A DNA stretch of 64,000 bases from Cephalotus follicularis (taxonomy: Eukaryota; Streptophyta; Magnoliopsida; Oxalidales; Cephalotaceae), in assembly GCA_001972305.1 (NCBI GenBank), contig BDDD01002123.1, positions 90,503 through 154,502 on the forward strand, written 5' to 3'. Below, piece by piece: positions 11,668-22,519 of this stretch; position 1 is the stretch's first letter; every line of letters starts with the position of its first letter. The notes under the pieces were generated by a model. That model was not told where the DNA came from. It did not search any database and saw only the letters and a program-made list of their open reading frames with translations. The translations under genes were made by a program, and so were the position numbers.

Positions 11668-12834
11668 TTGTTTTTGTTGAATGGGAATGTATTAAAACTT
11701 GATCCTTGTTTTTATGTCGGAAACCTTGTAAGGAACATTATATCTATTTCCTATTTGTACAAAATGGGCATGGAGCTCACTTTTACTGCATTTACTTGTA
11801 GTCTTATGCATAACAAAGTTCTTATATGTGAGGGACACATAGACAATGGGATTTATGTTTTAAATACAAATCAACAAATGGCTTTAACAATTCAATATGG
11901 AACTAGCACTAAAAGACAAAGAGAGATAAACGATGTAAATCCTTCTTACATATGGCATTCTAGATTATGTCATCCTAGCGATGCTAGATTAACACGTTTG
12001 GTTAAGGACGATCTTCTCAACATCCAGGACGTGGAGTCCTTTCCTACGTGTGAGCCATGTCTTATTGGCAAGATGACCAAATCTCCCTTCTCAGGGGTAG
12101 GGGAAAGGGCAGTGGACATACTGGGGCTTGTCGACGTCTGCAGACCTAAGTCGGTCAATGCTATTAGAGGTTTTGCCTACTTCATTACCTTCACTGATGA
12201 CTTGTCACGGTATGGGTATGTGTTTCTGATGAAACACAAGTTTGAGGCCTTTGAGAGGTTCAAAGAATTCAGACTAAAAGTAGAAAAGCAAACGGGTAAG
12301 CCCATTAAGATCCTCCAGTCGGATCGAGGGGGCGAATACCTGTCTGCTGAATTCTTGGGTTATCTTAGGGATAACAGAATTCGCTCTTAATGGACACCTC
12401 TTGGAACACCACAGCATAATGGTGTGTCCGAGCGGAGGAATATGACCTTGATGAATATGGTCCGGTCCATGATGTCTTTTGCAGATCTTCCTATGTCATT
12501 CTGGGGTTATGAGCTACAAGAGGCAGTGTACATCCGAAACTGGATTCCTTCTAAATCCATCCCCTTTACTCCTTATGAGGTATTTATAGGGAGGAAACCC
12601 AGCCTAAACCATTTGAAGGTTTGGGGCTGTCCAGCTTATGTGAAGAAGCAAGAGGCTTCTAAGCTGGAGGCACGTGCGGATCGTTGCCGGTTTGTGGGGT
12701 ATCCTAAAGAGACAAAAGGATACTACTTTTACCATGCCAGAACTGCCACATTCCTAGAGAATGAATACCTGCTTGTAGGCAGCAGTGAGAGCATGGTGGA
12801 ACTGAGAAAGTTATCACCTGGTGAAAGCCCATAG
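11668..12834 (+). pseudogene. copia GAG-pre-integrase and integrase, broken
   Basis: The zinc-binding GAG-pre-integrase part is near 11945-12080, with WHSRLCHPSDARL and CEPCLIGK. The rve integrase core follows with FAYFITFTDDLSRYGYVFLM and the context SDRGGEYLSAEFLGYL. The downstream block VSERRNMTLMNMVRSMM and the C-terminal KVWGCPAYVKK motif lie near 12420-12650. Integrase would insert the cDNA into nuclear DNA. The frame is broken. Confidence 0.85.
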
Positions 12835-13057
12835 GATGAGGAGGAATTAGAGGTTGAACCCTCTAGAGACATAATTGGGGAAGGATACCAACCTGTGAAA
12901 GGATCTCAGGAAGGACTCCCCTGGATAAGAGATCAGACCGAGTTTCAACAACGCTTAAGAGATATGGTTTTCTCATTGAGGGCACTGATGAACTCAACGA
13001 CATCGATGATGCGAGCTTGTCAGCTACGAGGAAGCAGTGAAGAGCACTGAATCCGGG

Positions 13058-14195
13058 TCATGGCTTAAAGCCATGAAATCTGAGATGGACTCCATGTACG
13101 CCAACCAAGTATGGAACTTGGTGGATGCACCTGAGGGTGTTAACCCTATTGGTTGCAAATGGATCTTCAAGAGGAAGATTGGCGTTGATGGTAAGATAGA
13201 GACTTATAAAGCATAATTGGTCGCAAAACGGTATAGGCAAAGACATGGAGTCGACTATACTGAAACTTTCTTACCAGTCGCTATGCTTAAGTCCATTCGG
13301 ATACTGCTTGCTATAGCCACTCATTATGATTATGAGATATGACGGATGTCAAGACGGCATTCTTGAATGGCTATCTTGAAGAGGATATTTATATGTCCCA
13401 ACCTGAGGGGTTTACATCCGGGGAGCATCCACAGAGAGTGTGCAAGCTCCAAAGGTCTATTTATGGCCTTAGGCAAGCATCCCAAAGCTGGAATATCCGT
13501 TTTGACAAGACCGTTAAAACTTTCAGTTTCATCAAAAACGTAGATGAGCCTTGTGTCTACCGGAAACAGGATGGCCCAAACATCACTTTCTTGGTACTAT
13601 ACGTGGGCGACATACTAATCATAGGGAATGATATGGGTATGTTGCAGTCCGTTAAAGTATGGTTATCCAAGAACTTCTCCATGAAGGATTTGGGAGAGAC
13701 TTCCTATATATTGGGATAAATATCTATAGAGATAGATCTAATAGGTTGCTAGGGATCTCCCAAAGCCAGTACATCAGTAAGGTGCTGAAACAGTATGGCC
13801 TTGAGAATTACAAGCGTGGCCTACTACCAATTGGTCAGGGAATTCACCTCTGCAAGAGGATGTCTCCACAGACAAATGAGGAGAGGGCTCGCATGAGTAG
13901 GCAACCATATGCTTCGGTTGTTGGCTCCATCATGTATGTCATGCTGTGTACTTGGCCTGATGTAGCTTATGCCTTAAGTATGGATAGTCAATTTCAGTTC
14001 GACCCCGGCGAGAAACACTGGGAAATAGTCAAAGGGGTTCTCAAATACCTGAGAATGACTCAGGATACCTTTTTGACTTATGGAGGAGACAGTGAATTGA
14101 AATTAGAGGGTTATACCGACTCTAGTTTCAACAGTGATCTGGATGATCACAAGTCCATTTCAGGATTCATTTTTGTCCTAAATGGCGGTGTGTGA
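13058..14195 (+). pseudogene. copia reverse transcriptase (RVT_2), broken
   Basis: The RVT_2 domain begins near 13060 with the context LKAMKSEMDSMYANQVWNLV on the plus strand. It continues through the blocks [20 protein letters not shown] (13339), KLQRSIYGLRQASQSWNIRF (about 13445) and FLVLYVGDILIIGNDM (about 13590). The later LGISQSQYISKVLKQYGL and VVGSIMYVM blocks are also present. The enzyme would copy the RNA inside the particle. The segment 12835-13057 is the variable linker between integrase and this domain. The frame is broken. Confidence 0.85.
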
Positions 14196-14506
14196 GCTGG
14201 AGGAGTTCGAAGCAGGAAACTACTGCGGACTCCCCCACAGAAGCAGAGTATGTTGCAGCCTCCGATGCCGCTAAGGAAGCTGTTTGGATGCGAAAGTTCA
14301 TTGCTGAACTCTACGTGGTTCCTACCATTGCACGTCCGGTTGTGGTATTCTGTGACAATGATTGGGTTGTTGCACAAGCCAAAGAGCCACGGTCTCATCA
14401 TCACTCCAAACACATATTATGGCGATATCATCTTATCCTGGAGATCATTGACAGAGGAGACATCACCTTAGAGAGAGTTTCCACAGAGGCAAACTTAGCA
14501 AACTGA
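14192..14506 (+). pseudogene. copia RNase H, broken
   Basis: The stretch contains TEAEYVAASDAAKEAVWMRK, followed by VVFCDNDWVVAQAKEPRSHH and the SKHI motif typical of the copia RNase H end. It removes RNA from the RNA-DNA hybrid. It lies directly upstream of the polypurine tract and 3' LTR. Confidence 0.85.
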
Positions 14507-14592
14507 CTTACCAAGGCTTTGAGCAGCATTGTACTTGAGAGACACAGAAGTGCAATGGGCTTAGGTTACAGGTCTTTGTGGCTTGAAGGACC

Positions 14593-14603
14593 AAGTGGGA
14601 GAT
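14593..14603 (+). other. polypurine tract before the 3' LTR
   Basis: The sequence aagtgggagat lies immediately upstream of the TGTTAGATTA start of the 3' LTR. This is the standard copia plus-strand primer form. Confidence 0.8.
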
Positions 14604-17099
14604 TGTTAGATTAGGGGTGTCCCTACATGCCACGTGGAATGGTGTTTGTATATATACACTCTTGATTTATACAGTTATGCATTCCATTTATGTTCTATGT
14701 GCAAAATTTATTTATATTGGCATGATTATAAGGCTCATCCCAACCAACCAAAAGGAACCGAATAATTAATCTTAATTAACTGTATGCCATATATAGCCCT
14801 GTCACATCAAATGGTTGGATCTTTTTCCATGGAGGCCATGAGAATGGGATCCTTATTCCTTGTGACTAAACTGTTCCAAGTCAAAGGTTCACTTTCTTTG
14901 GGCCATTGTTGAACCATGTTAAAGACTTTCCATATTATGCTTGCTCCCAAGGAAGGAGGATGGATCTTCTCATGAACTGTTCGGTATTATCCTAAAGCTA
15001 ATGTGGGGTGCATGCGCGGATGCGTGATATTGAACTACCCACCAATAGGATCCCTATTTGGATAGTCAATACCCATGTCAATAGGGATTCCTATTGTCTC
15101 GGTAGTGTATAGTGTATGGTGACTAGTAGGTCCACGCCTGCGTTGTCTCCTTTGACCTGAGCGGCTAGCATACATTGTGTGGTGACTGCTTGACTTTGAT
15201 TTCTGCCTTCCCCAGCACTAGCCACATGCTGGCAAAAAGGTTGTCTTTGGGTATTGTGGAAGCTGTATTGAGATATATGAGCGAGTGCGCAACAAGGGAT
15301 CATCATATCCAGGCTGAGGGTGACCAGCTCTACTTATCTATGTACGTTGCAGACTTAAAATCCTGTATAAGTTATAGAAGGACCGGAGACGGGGTAGTTT
15401 CCATGGGGGGTCTGTCATAGTCTCAGTGCGATCATAGATATTTAGGATCACTGCTAAATCTAGGGATGACATTCATCCAAACCCTAGACCGTTGATCGGA
15501 GCTAAGTATGACAAGGGAAACAAGACACTTATGCCGATGACTGGATAAAGCGACTGGCTATTCGGTCCCTGATTGATAGACATGGTAATACATGAATCTG
15601 GGGGGTGACTGGAGATCACACTGGGGCTATTTTAATGGTCGATGACTATTGAAATAGTCGTACCAGACAAACGGGATGATTTGGGAATTTATCATCATAT
15701 TGGAGATCGACAGGGGTTCGGGTCGTGCCTGACTTTGAACTCATTGACGTGTGAGGGAAACATGTCATTTAGTGAAAGGTTGACATCAAGGAGATGTTAC
15801 TTTTCTAATGAATATTTTATTTGCTGGATTCGGGTCCTTGCAGTGCCACGATAAAATATTCCAAGCGAATGGTTGATATGTATTTTATGATAAGTGCATT
15901 GGGAACTTATTTTAGAGAGAGAGCTTTGGACTATCTTTGGGCTTGGGATTAATTCCCCTGTCTTGGCCGAATATTGGCCCAAGGAGTGGACCATTTTTTG
16001 GCTTGTCATTTGGGCTCAATATTGTCAAATGTTGGGAGGCCCAAATGATGCCCAAATAGTAGTTTTCATTAGTTGACTTTGTCAACTATTTTCTTCATTT
16101 TAGCATCACACGGCAATGCTCCATTTCTTGCATAGTGTGGCCGGCCAAAGTGACAAATGAATGATGTTATGTGAGATGATTGAGAGATGTCTTGGTTGTT
16201 ATTAAATGCTAGAGGACAAAAGGACAATTGTGATGATTCACAAAAGACAAAAAGCCAAAAAGTAAGACTTGTCTTACTTAACACACTTGGTTTTTCACTT
16301 TTGTTTTTTGGACGGCACTTTGGGTTCTCTCTTGCAATATCTCCCTCTCACATTGTTGCTCTCTCTGCCATCTATCCTTTTTGGCCATGTTTTTCCTTTT
16401 TCCCAAAGAGAAGACACCTTTGTCTCTTTTCTTGGAGAGTTTACATATCAACTAAATCTTTCAGACTCCCTTAGTCATTTTAGGTCAAGATTTTTTTGTG
16501 CATTACATTGAATCTTTACCTAGATTGATTTAGTCTAGGTTAAACACAAAACCTCTCCATCTTCCCCTCATTTCCATGGTCAAAGGAAGTTCTTGGACCA
16601 ATTTTGGTTTTGGATTAAAGAGTTGAGGGAGCTTGACTTGAAGGAATGAGTTCTTCACTTTGGTAAAGTTTTCTTCTTCTTATTATTCCTTGGAGCTTCG
16701 GGTTTGAGGGTTGGGATTGCCATCCCACCCGAGCCCATGTTTGAAGGTTGAGAAAACTTTTCAAACCCTTAGGGTTAGGGTTGTTGGGTTCGGGTTCTTG
16801 AGGGTTTTGGCGTTAGGGCTTGTGTGTTCCCCCAATGTCAATTTTGTGCCCTTTACATTAGGATTTATGGCAACCCTAATGCAACCTGCCCCTTCTTCTT
16901 GATTGTTGATGGTTTACGTTTTGTTTGTATGTTTAATTAGTGATCTTGGAAATTTATTAGGACTCTTTGAAATTAGGATTTAGGGTTTTCCCATTACTTG
17001 GGATTTAACTATTCGGTTGGAATTAAAGTTAATCACCCTAAAGCCGAAAATTCAAATTGAGTGCTTCCGTTGCCCTATGAGCCCCAGGTTCCCAAAAAG
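14604..17099 (+). repeat. 3' LTR of the plus-strand copia element
   Basis: It starts TGTTAGATTA and ends near cccaaaaag, matching 6760-9237 with scattered differences. The right flank resumes the antisense gene of the Tat-like element. Confidence 0.9.
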
Positions 17100-17247
17100 G
17101 TCAGCAGTCGAACTCCTCTCCTCCTCTGCCTTAATATCCCTTAGCACATCAGTGAAAGAGCATTGAGGAGCCATTGCTTCAGAGAACAATGAAAATAAAG
17201 TTAAAATCATAAATCACAAGAAGTAAAGAATGAACAGAATGAAAACG

Positions 17248-18195
17248 TTAAAAGCAGAGGAGGGGACGAAGGCTTAATACATCTTTCCCCCTCGTTTCTG
17301 GGCTCAGCTCTGGGTTCTTCTCTACTTTATTCAGCTCTCTCTCAATCCCCACCAGGACCTCATCTGCATCATCGAAGGTGTTCCTATGACCTCTAGACAT
17401 GCTCAGTCCAACACTGCACAGACGGTCCTCGACCACAGCGAAGTTGACCTCCTCTGGCTCTAGCACTAACAGCTTGGTCAGGTCTACCTTCTTCGCCTCA
17501 GATAAGTTTGTCCTCTGGTTCAAACGCTGTGTATCCAATGAATCACACCAGCAGGGGAAATAAAGCCAGAGAGATTTGTAATGAGGAATTACCTTTCCCT
17601 CAAGTTCTTAATGGATTTCGTAGGATCCACCAGCAGTTTCTTGGTCAGACCAGCGCGAGAATTAGTACCCATGTTTGATAGGTGATGCAGTGAAGGTATG
17701 AAACTCCTTGAAGAGCCCCACTGTAGCTGTCACCTCTGCTTCCAGACATTTCACTATGAAGCCCATGATGAAGCTCCAGGACTGCGTTTGAAGTAGTGAA
17801 TGATGAATTGGAAGCTCAGCAAGACCGGAACAGCGAAGGGATGCAAAGCAAGTCTCAGATTATGAGTGAGAGCATCCTTGTAAACCTCGAATAGGCCAGG
17901 TTTGCTCTCTGTGGCTTCCTTGGGATCTAGGGGGATAGAGATCACCAAGCCTCTGGGAAAGCAATATGATTTCACCAACTTCTCTGCTTTCTTGCGAACA
18001 AGCACGCTCCTCCCATGGTGGGTTCTAAAAACTTGGGTCCCAGCTCCGGAAGAAGTGACTTCAGGTCCGCCCACTACTATGGCATCAAAGGTATCCTCCT
18101 AGCCAAGAGGACGCTCAGCAACAGTCACCACCTCGGCCATGCGGCCTCTTTTCTCAGGAGTAGCTACTCTGCTAGTCTGCTTGACTCTAGCCATC
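17248..18195 (-). pseudogene. antisense gene of the Tat-like element, N-terminal part with Transposase_28-like region, broken
   Basis: A minus-strand ATG at about 18194 begins a basic leader (MARVKQTSRVATPEKRGRM). Further along, the minus strand encodes FEVYKDALTHNLRLALHPFA and following hydrophobic residues. This resembles the Pfam family Transposase_28 (PF04195, 'putative gypsy type transposon'), known from antisense genes of plant gypsy elements; the match is from memory and needs a profile search. The gene would be transcribed towards pol. The copia insertion separates it from 5597-6681. Function is unknown and the frame is broken. Confidence 0.6.
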
Positions 18196-18698
18196 TAGAA
18201 ACTCAAGAAGAGAGATAGAGAGAGGGGGAATGAGAAGCAGAAAAACCCAAAGAGACGCCCAAATCAGCTTAGAGAAATGAATAATAGAGCACGACTCACC
18301 TGAAATTTTGCAAGTAGAGATTCGAAGAAAAATCGACTGAAAGTTTGGGGAATCAAAAAGCTGTAGAAGAAGAAGAATTTTGAAATTTGAAAAGACTAAA
18401 GTGAGGAAACCGTAAGAAAGAAGAGGCGATTTAAAGGGTTGTCAGAAGGAGAATTGATCCGGACCACACGATCTCTACGAGATCAAACGGTCTAAATTAA
18501 TCCATCAATCAGACACATGAAACGAAGAGAATGTTGGTAAGAGTCGCAGCTGTCTTCCCGTGTAAAACCAAAACTGGGCTGAAAAGTGAGAAGCCAAAAC
18601 AGGCCTAATTGAGCATCAAAGATCTGCTCAAGCAAAACCACCTCATAAATGCTCGTCCTCCTCTGCAAAGTACAAAGAAGAAGGGCCGGTGGGGCATC
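18196..18698. other. upstream region of the antisense gene and purine tract
   Basis: This is non-coding as far as I can see. It would hold the promoter of the antisense gene. A purine-rich run near 18671-18695 (aagaagaagggccggtgggg) sits just before the 3' LTR and is a candidate polypurine tract. Confidence 0.5.
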
Positions 18699-19102
18699 TG
18701 ATAAGGAAAAATTCTTAGATAAATAAGGCACTGACACGTGTCACATGGAGCCATAGACACATGGGCAAATCGCCCAAGATCATGGTGATATGGGGAGATA
18801 ACTCCTCCATTCAAAAATAAGGAAACGACCGAGAATTCTGGCATAATCCAAGGGACCAATAACCTCCTCCATGATGTTAGCAATTCAGAGACAAATAAGG
18901 TCAGGTAAGGCTATTAATACCCCTAAGAAAGACTATGGGGGGGAGTAAAACCTCCTGAATTTTTGATAATTTGCTTGTTTTGTGTAAAAGGAAGACCAGA
19001 GAACCAAAATCCAATACATTCTTCAGACCATCCGACGCTTTTCCCAATAAATCAAATCTCCACACGTTGAGGACTGTTGTGAAGTTTATTTATGCATCAA
19101 CA
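18699..19102 (+). repeat. 3' LTR of the Tat-like element
   Basis: It begins TGATAAGG and ends CAACA, matching 929-1398. The ATATA duplication follows at 19103. Confidence 0.9.
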
Positions 19103-19304
19103 ATATATAATGATTTAGGAGAACCAATTCTTAACCGAGATAATGAAACAATTGAAGATGCAGTAGCAACATTAATTTATAATATTACTGAATATTTTAT
19201 AGGATCCAATACATTCTTCAGACCATCCGACGCTTTTCCCAATAAATCAAATCTCCACACGTTGAGGACTGTTGTGAAGTTTATTTATGCATCAACAATA
19301 TATA
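19009..19304 (+). repeat. exact 101-bp duplication of the LTR end around a 94-bp filler
   Basis: Positions 19009-19109 and 19204-19304 are identical base for base by eye. They cover the last 94 bases of the 3' LTR, the ATATA duplication and two more bases. Between them is unrelated sequence (19110-19203). The arrangement looks like templated double-strand-break repair with filler, and it is recent because the copies are identical. Confidence 0.85.
19110..19203 (+). other. 94-bp filler with a coding-like open frame
   Basis: The filler is open in the plus frame and encodes about 31 residues including NRDNETIEDAVATLIYNITE. Tone and composition faintly recall the coat-protein region of endogenous pararetroviruses (Caulimoviridae), but this is a memory-level resemblance only. 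It could equally be a scrap of any gene. Confidence 0.2.
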
Positions 19305-19311
19305 TATACAT

Positions 19312-19367
<56 letters not shown>

Positions 19368-19385
19368 TTATTTATTTATATATAT
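19303..19385. repeat. (TA)n microsatellite
   Basis: A nearly pure TA run of about 80 bp, with a few tac and tta interruptions, begins at the ATATA edge of the duplicated LTR end. Confidence 0.95.
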
Positions 19386-20564
19386 GATTAATTTTTAAAG
19401 AGAAGAATTATGTTTTTAATTATGTTTGTTTAATGTTTGAAAATAAATGGATCATCTGTTTATGTTGCCTTTTTGTGTTTGTACTAAATCAATCTATAAC
19501 CTTCAATTCCTTTCTTGAGATAAATGATTAATAATCATGTGTATGAAGACTCTTGAGATAAAAGAGTTTGATTTGTTATTCTAACAGGTCTACTCTTGTG
19601 CTAACAAGTTAACTTGTTAGAGGTTGGAAGCAAAAATTAGACAATTTGACTTGTTATTCAATACATGTCAACTTCTTAGGGCTATCAAAAATACGAAAAA
19701 TACCCTAAAAACTTCAACTCTTGTATTTCTAATCAATACTAATCTGCCTTACACAACTCTGATTTCATTGACCTAAAAGACCCCATCTACTACAAATATT
19801 GTGTTTAAAACATTTCGACCATAAATTCATACCAATAATTCATTTGAAAATGTCTTTCTTTAAAACATGAGGGAAAAAAAATGCAATTTCTCACTACATA
19901 TCACACAACTTTCAATCAACTTACATTCCAATCAATCCAACACTCAATTCAAAACATCTATTCCTTTTAAAAAATACCAAGATCATAATAAATACCAAAA
20001 TCATCAAAATGAAGTTAATTCAAAGAATATGCAGAACTCATACTTTGTATATTAGAATTCTTGAAACATTAAGCAACAACAAGCGTTTAATCAACTTCTA
20101 TCATTTTAAACCTTCAAGATCTAGACAAGAACTTCAAAATCTGATTCTCTCCCTTTCTCAAATTCTCAAATACATTTTGCTTATGATTTTCTTATTACAA
20201 TATGATTCTTATCACGTTCTTAAATACATACACACAATAATTACTCAAGAAGAATAGTTGATGGGATTGTAATTCTATTGGTACAGGCTAGGTTGGTCAA
20301 TGTGGATAGATTATTTTAGCCTAAGATAAATCTAATATGATTGTCTGATTAATCTGTTGAGTATACAAAACAATGTAATTCAGGTCTCTTGGCACAGAGC
20401 CAAGAGTGAGTTGTTAAAATTATATATGTGGTGGTGTTTTACTGTAGGTTTGTTTGTAAATGCATAAGTCCAGTTTATGAGGAGACTTTGTATGATACTC
20501 AAGTTAAAATTAAACCTTAGATTTCCATTCATGATTCATTCAATAGGTATGAATCATGAAATTT
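19386..20564. other. AT-rich spacer without a recognisable gene
   Basis: I see no supported coding region, RNA gene or element ends. This is the DNA into which the minus-strand copia inserted. A perfect hairpin lies at its right edge. Confidence 0.5.
20528..20560. repeat. perfect 12-bp hairpin beside a copia insertion site
   Basis: The arms ttcatgattcat (20528-20539) and atgaatcatgaa (20549-20560) are exact inverted copies around a 9-base loop. The copia target duplication starts four bases later. Confidence 0.85.
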
Positions 20565-22519
20565 CCAAGTGTTTGTTTCATTAAAAAGTGGATAGATTAA
20601 CACTTAATCTAACACAAACTAGCAAACCCTAAAACGGAATAGATTTACTACAAACAAAACCTATTGCCAAGATCACTTTGATCAACACTTTAATATACTA
20701 AAACAAAAGAAAAATGAGAAGACAAAGATGAATGTAACACTTACTTTAAAGTTTCTTTACTCCACCAAATCTTTTCAAATCCTATTTCACTTCAAGGCAC
20801 TTAAAATAGGAAAATGTATGATATCGCCAAGATGATCCACACCAAGAGAGAAGAAGAGTGAGTGTATGGGAGAGAGAGTAGAAATTTCTGCCTAAGGGAG
20901 AAAAAACCAAGGAGGAGATTCTAGTCTCTAATGCCTTAGTCTCTTTTTTCCTTATGGTGAAGTGAACTTTTAAGTTTTAACTCATAATACACTTCCTTTA
21001 TATAGTAAGTGATGGTCAAAGCCTACTACCATATGACTTCACTAAGTCAAAGGTAAATAAGTCATGAGAATAGCCAACACGATTAATCTTATTAATCATA
21101 TAGCTTATCTCATAAGCTAATTCAATTAAACTAATCACATTAGTATAATTAATTAATCATTTAATTAATTATCTCTCTCAAATTCTCTTGCATTCTCACA
21201 TTTGTATTGTGTGTGACTCTATGCATTCATAATTATGCAGGACATAGGCATAATCATAACTCTTATGATTGTCTAATTAGACATTCCTAATCGAATTTGA
21301 AACTTATAATCAAAATAAAAGAATTAACCCTGGTTTTAATTCTTTGTTACACGTGATTAATAATCAATTAATCCCGGTTATCCTAATGATCATGTCACGC
21401 CCCGAACCGTGGGTTGGGCCCACGACTCAACACGTGGCATTCCATGTACTTCCTTAATTTATTTCCATTATGTAAATACCAGCCAAAATAAAACTTTTAA
21501 TATAAAACCATTTATCCAATGTGTGGATATATACCCAGATCCAAAACAGTACATATAAAATACACTGCCACAGCCCGGCAGGATATAAAAAAAAACAATA
21601 CATAAGTATCCTCTACAATTCTATCCACTGGAGCGCACTACTGAGGAGGAGGAACTTACATTTCTCTTTGTCTTAGCTGCTGCCGAGGTGCTCCACTGAA
21701 GTCTGCACCTGTACCTGAACCTGGCCCATTCAGAGAATGGGTCAGCAACCCTGGGGGTTGTGTAGGTAACCACATGTACGGCACATACCAGAGGAACAAA
21801 CAATACAAGCAGAGGAAGAATGCGTAACATAAGCGTAAACCTTGACATAACACATAAGCCAATCCTTTGTCCTCGGACTACTCTACTCAAGTCATACATA
21901 CCAACCACATACATAAACATTACAAAGGAGTCAAGTCCGGTATCCTATGGTCTGGTCATCTACATGGTTCACCTTCAGGCTCACCTGCCAGCGGAATTCA
22001 CTCTCGGGATCCCCAGCTGAGCGGAATTCACCCTTTGCTCACCTGCCCGAGGAAGTCTCCCTTAAGATCACTTGCTAACGGCGGAATTCACCCTTAGGTT
22101 CACCATTTACAATTTTGCCCGAGGATCACCTGCCTAGCGGAGTTCACCCCTTTGGTTCACCTGCTCGAAGAAATTCTCCCTAGTTGGGCTCACTGCTTGG
22201 GACAATCACTATGTGGATTCGCTCCTTAAGCTCACCTACTATAGGACGTCTCATACCAATCATATATCATTTGGCAGAGGAGGAACTCTGCTCAGCAATG
22301 CACTGACCCTTTGTCAGATTGGCTCCCTTAGCACTGGGCATTGCTCCCATACGCATACTTGGTCTGCTCTTATACTTATCCTTCGGCAGAGGAGGAACTC
22401 TGCTCTGCTCGGACTCCTGGTCCGGCTTGGCACTCCTCAGGCGCCCTGCCTTACTCTTCATTCTTTCTTGTACTTGGGAAAAAGATCCTCTCAAAGCATT
22501 AATCACCTCTAGCCTTTAT

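Larger units (their letters stand above)
6760..17099 (+). mobile_element. Ty1/copia retrotransposon with about 2.5-kb LTRs, nested in the Tat-like element
   Basis: Direct LTRs at 6760-9237 and 14604-17099 start TGTTAGATTA and share nearly all of their sequence. The primer site tggtatcagagc at 9238 matches tRNA-iMet. The order gag, protease, integrase, reverse transcriptase, RNase H is the copia order. A purine tract precedes the 3' LTR. A sampled stretch of the LTRs (about 185 bp around 8050 and 15910) differs at about 4%, which at common plant rates suggests one to two million years. No 5-bp target duplication could be read at its edges. The coding region is broken several times. Confidence 0.9.
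929..19102 (+). mobile_element. Tat-like Ty3/gypsy retrotransposon with antisense gene, split by a copia insertion
   Basis: Two LTRs (929-1398 and 18699-19102) flank the unit, and the 5-bp target duplication ATATA is present on both sides (924-928 and 19103-19107). The parts in order are primer-binding region, gag, zinc-knuckle, retropepsin, the beginning of a reverse transcriptase, a 77-bp tandem array, an antisense gene and a purine-rich tract before the 3' LTR. An antisense gene next to the 3' LTR and 3' tandem repeats are known for the Tat lineage (Retand, Grande, Ogre). No reverse transcriptase core, RNase H or integrase was recognised, so it looks like a non-autonomous derivative. The LTRs differ at roughly 8-9% of the compared positions, which fits an insertion a few million years old. 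The element is broken in many places. A copia element occupies 6760-17099. Confidence 0.85.

Noticed and set aside
18971-19387. A 138-codon frame ending in Ile/Tyr repeats
   Set aside because: It is built from two copies of the LTR end, the filler and a TA microsatellite, so it is not a gene. Only the filler part was kept as a separate observation.
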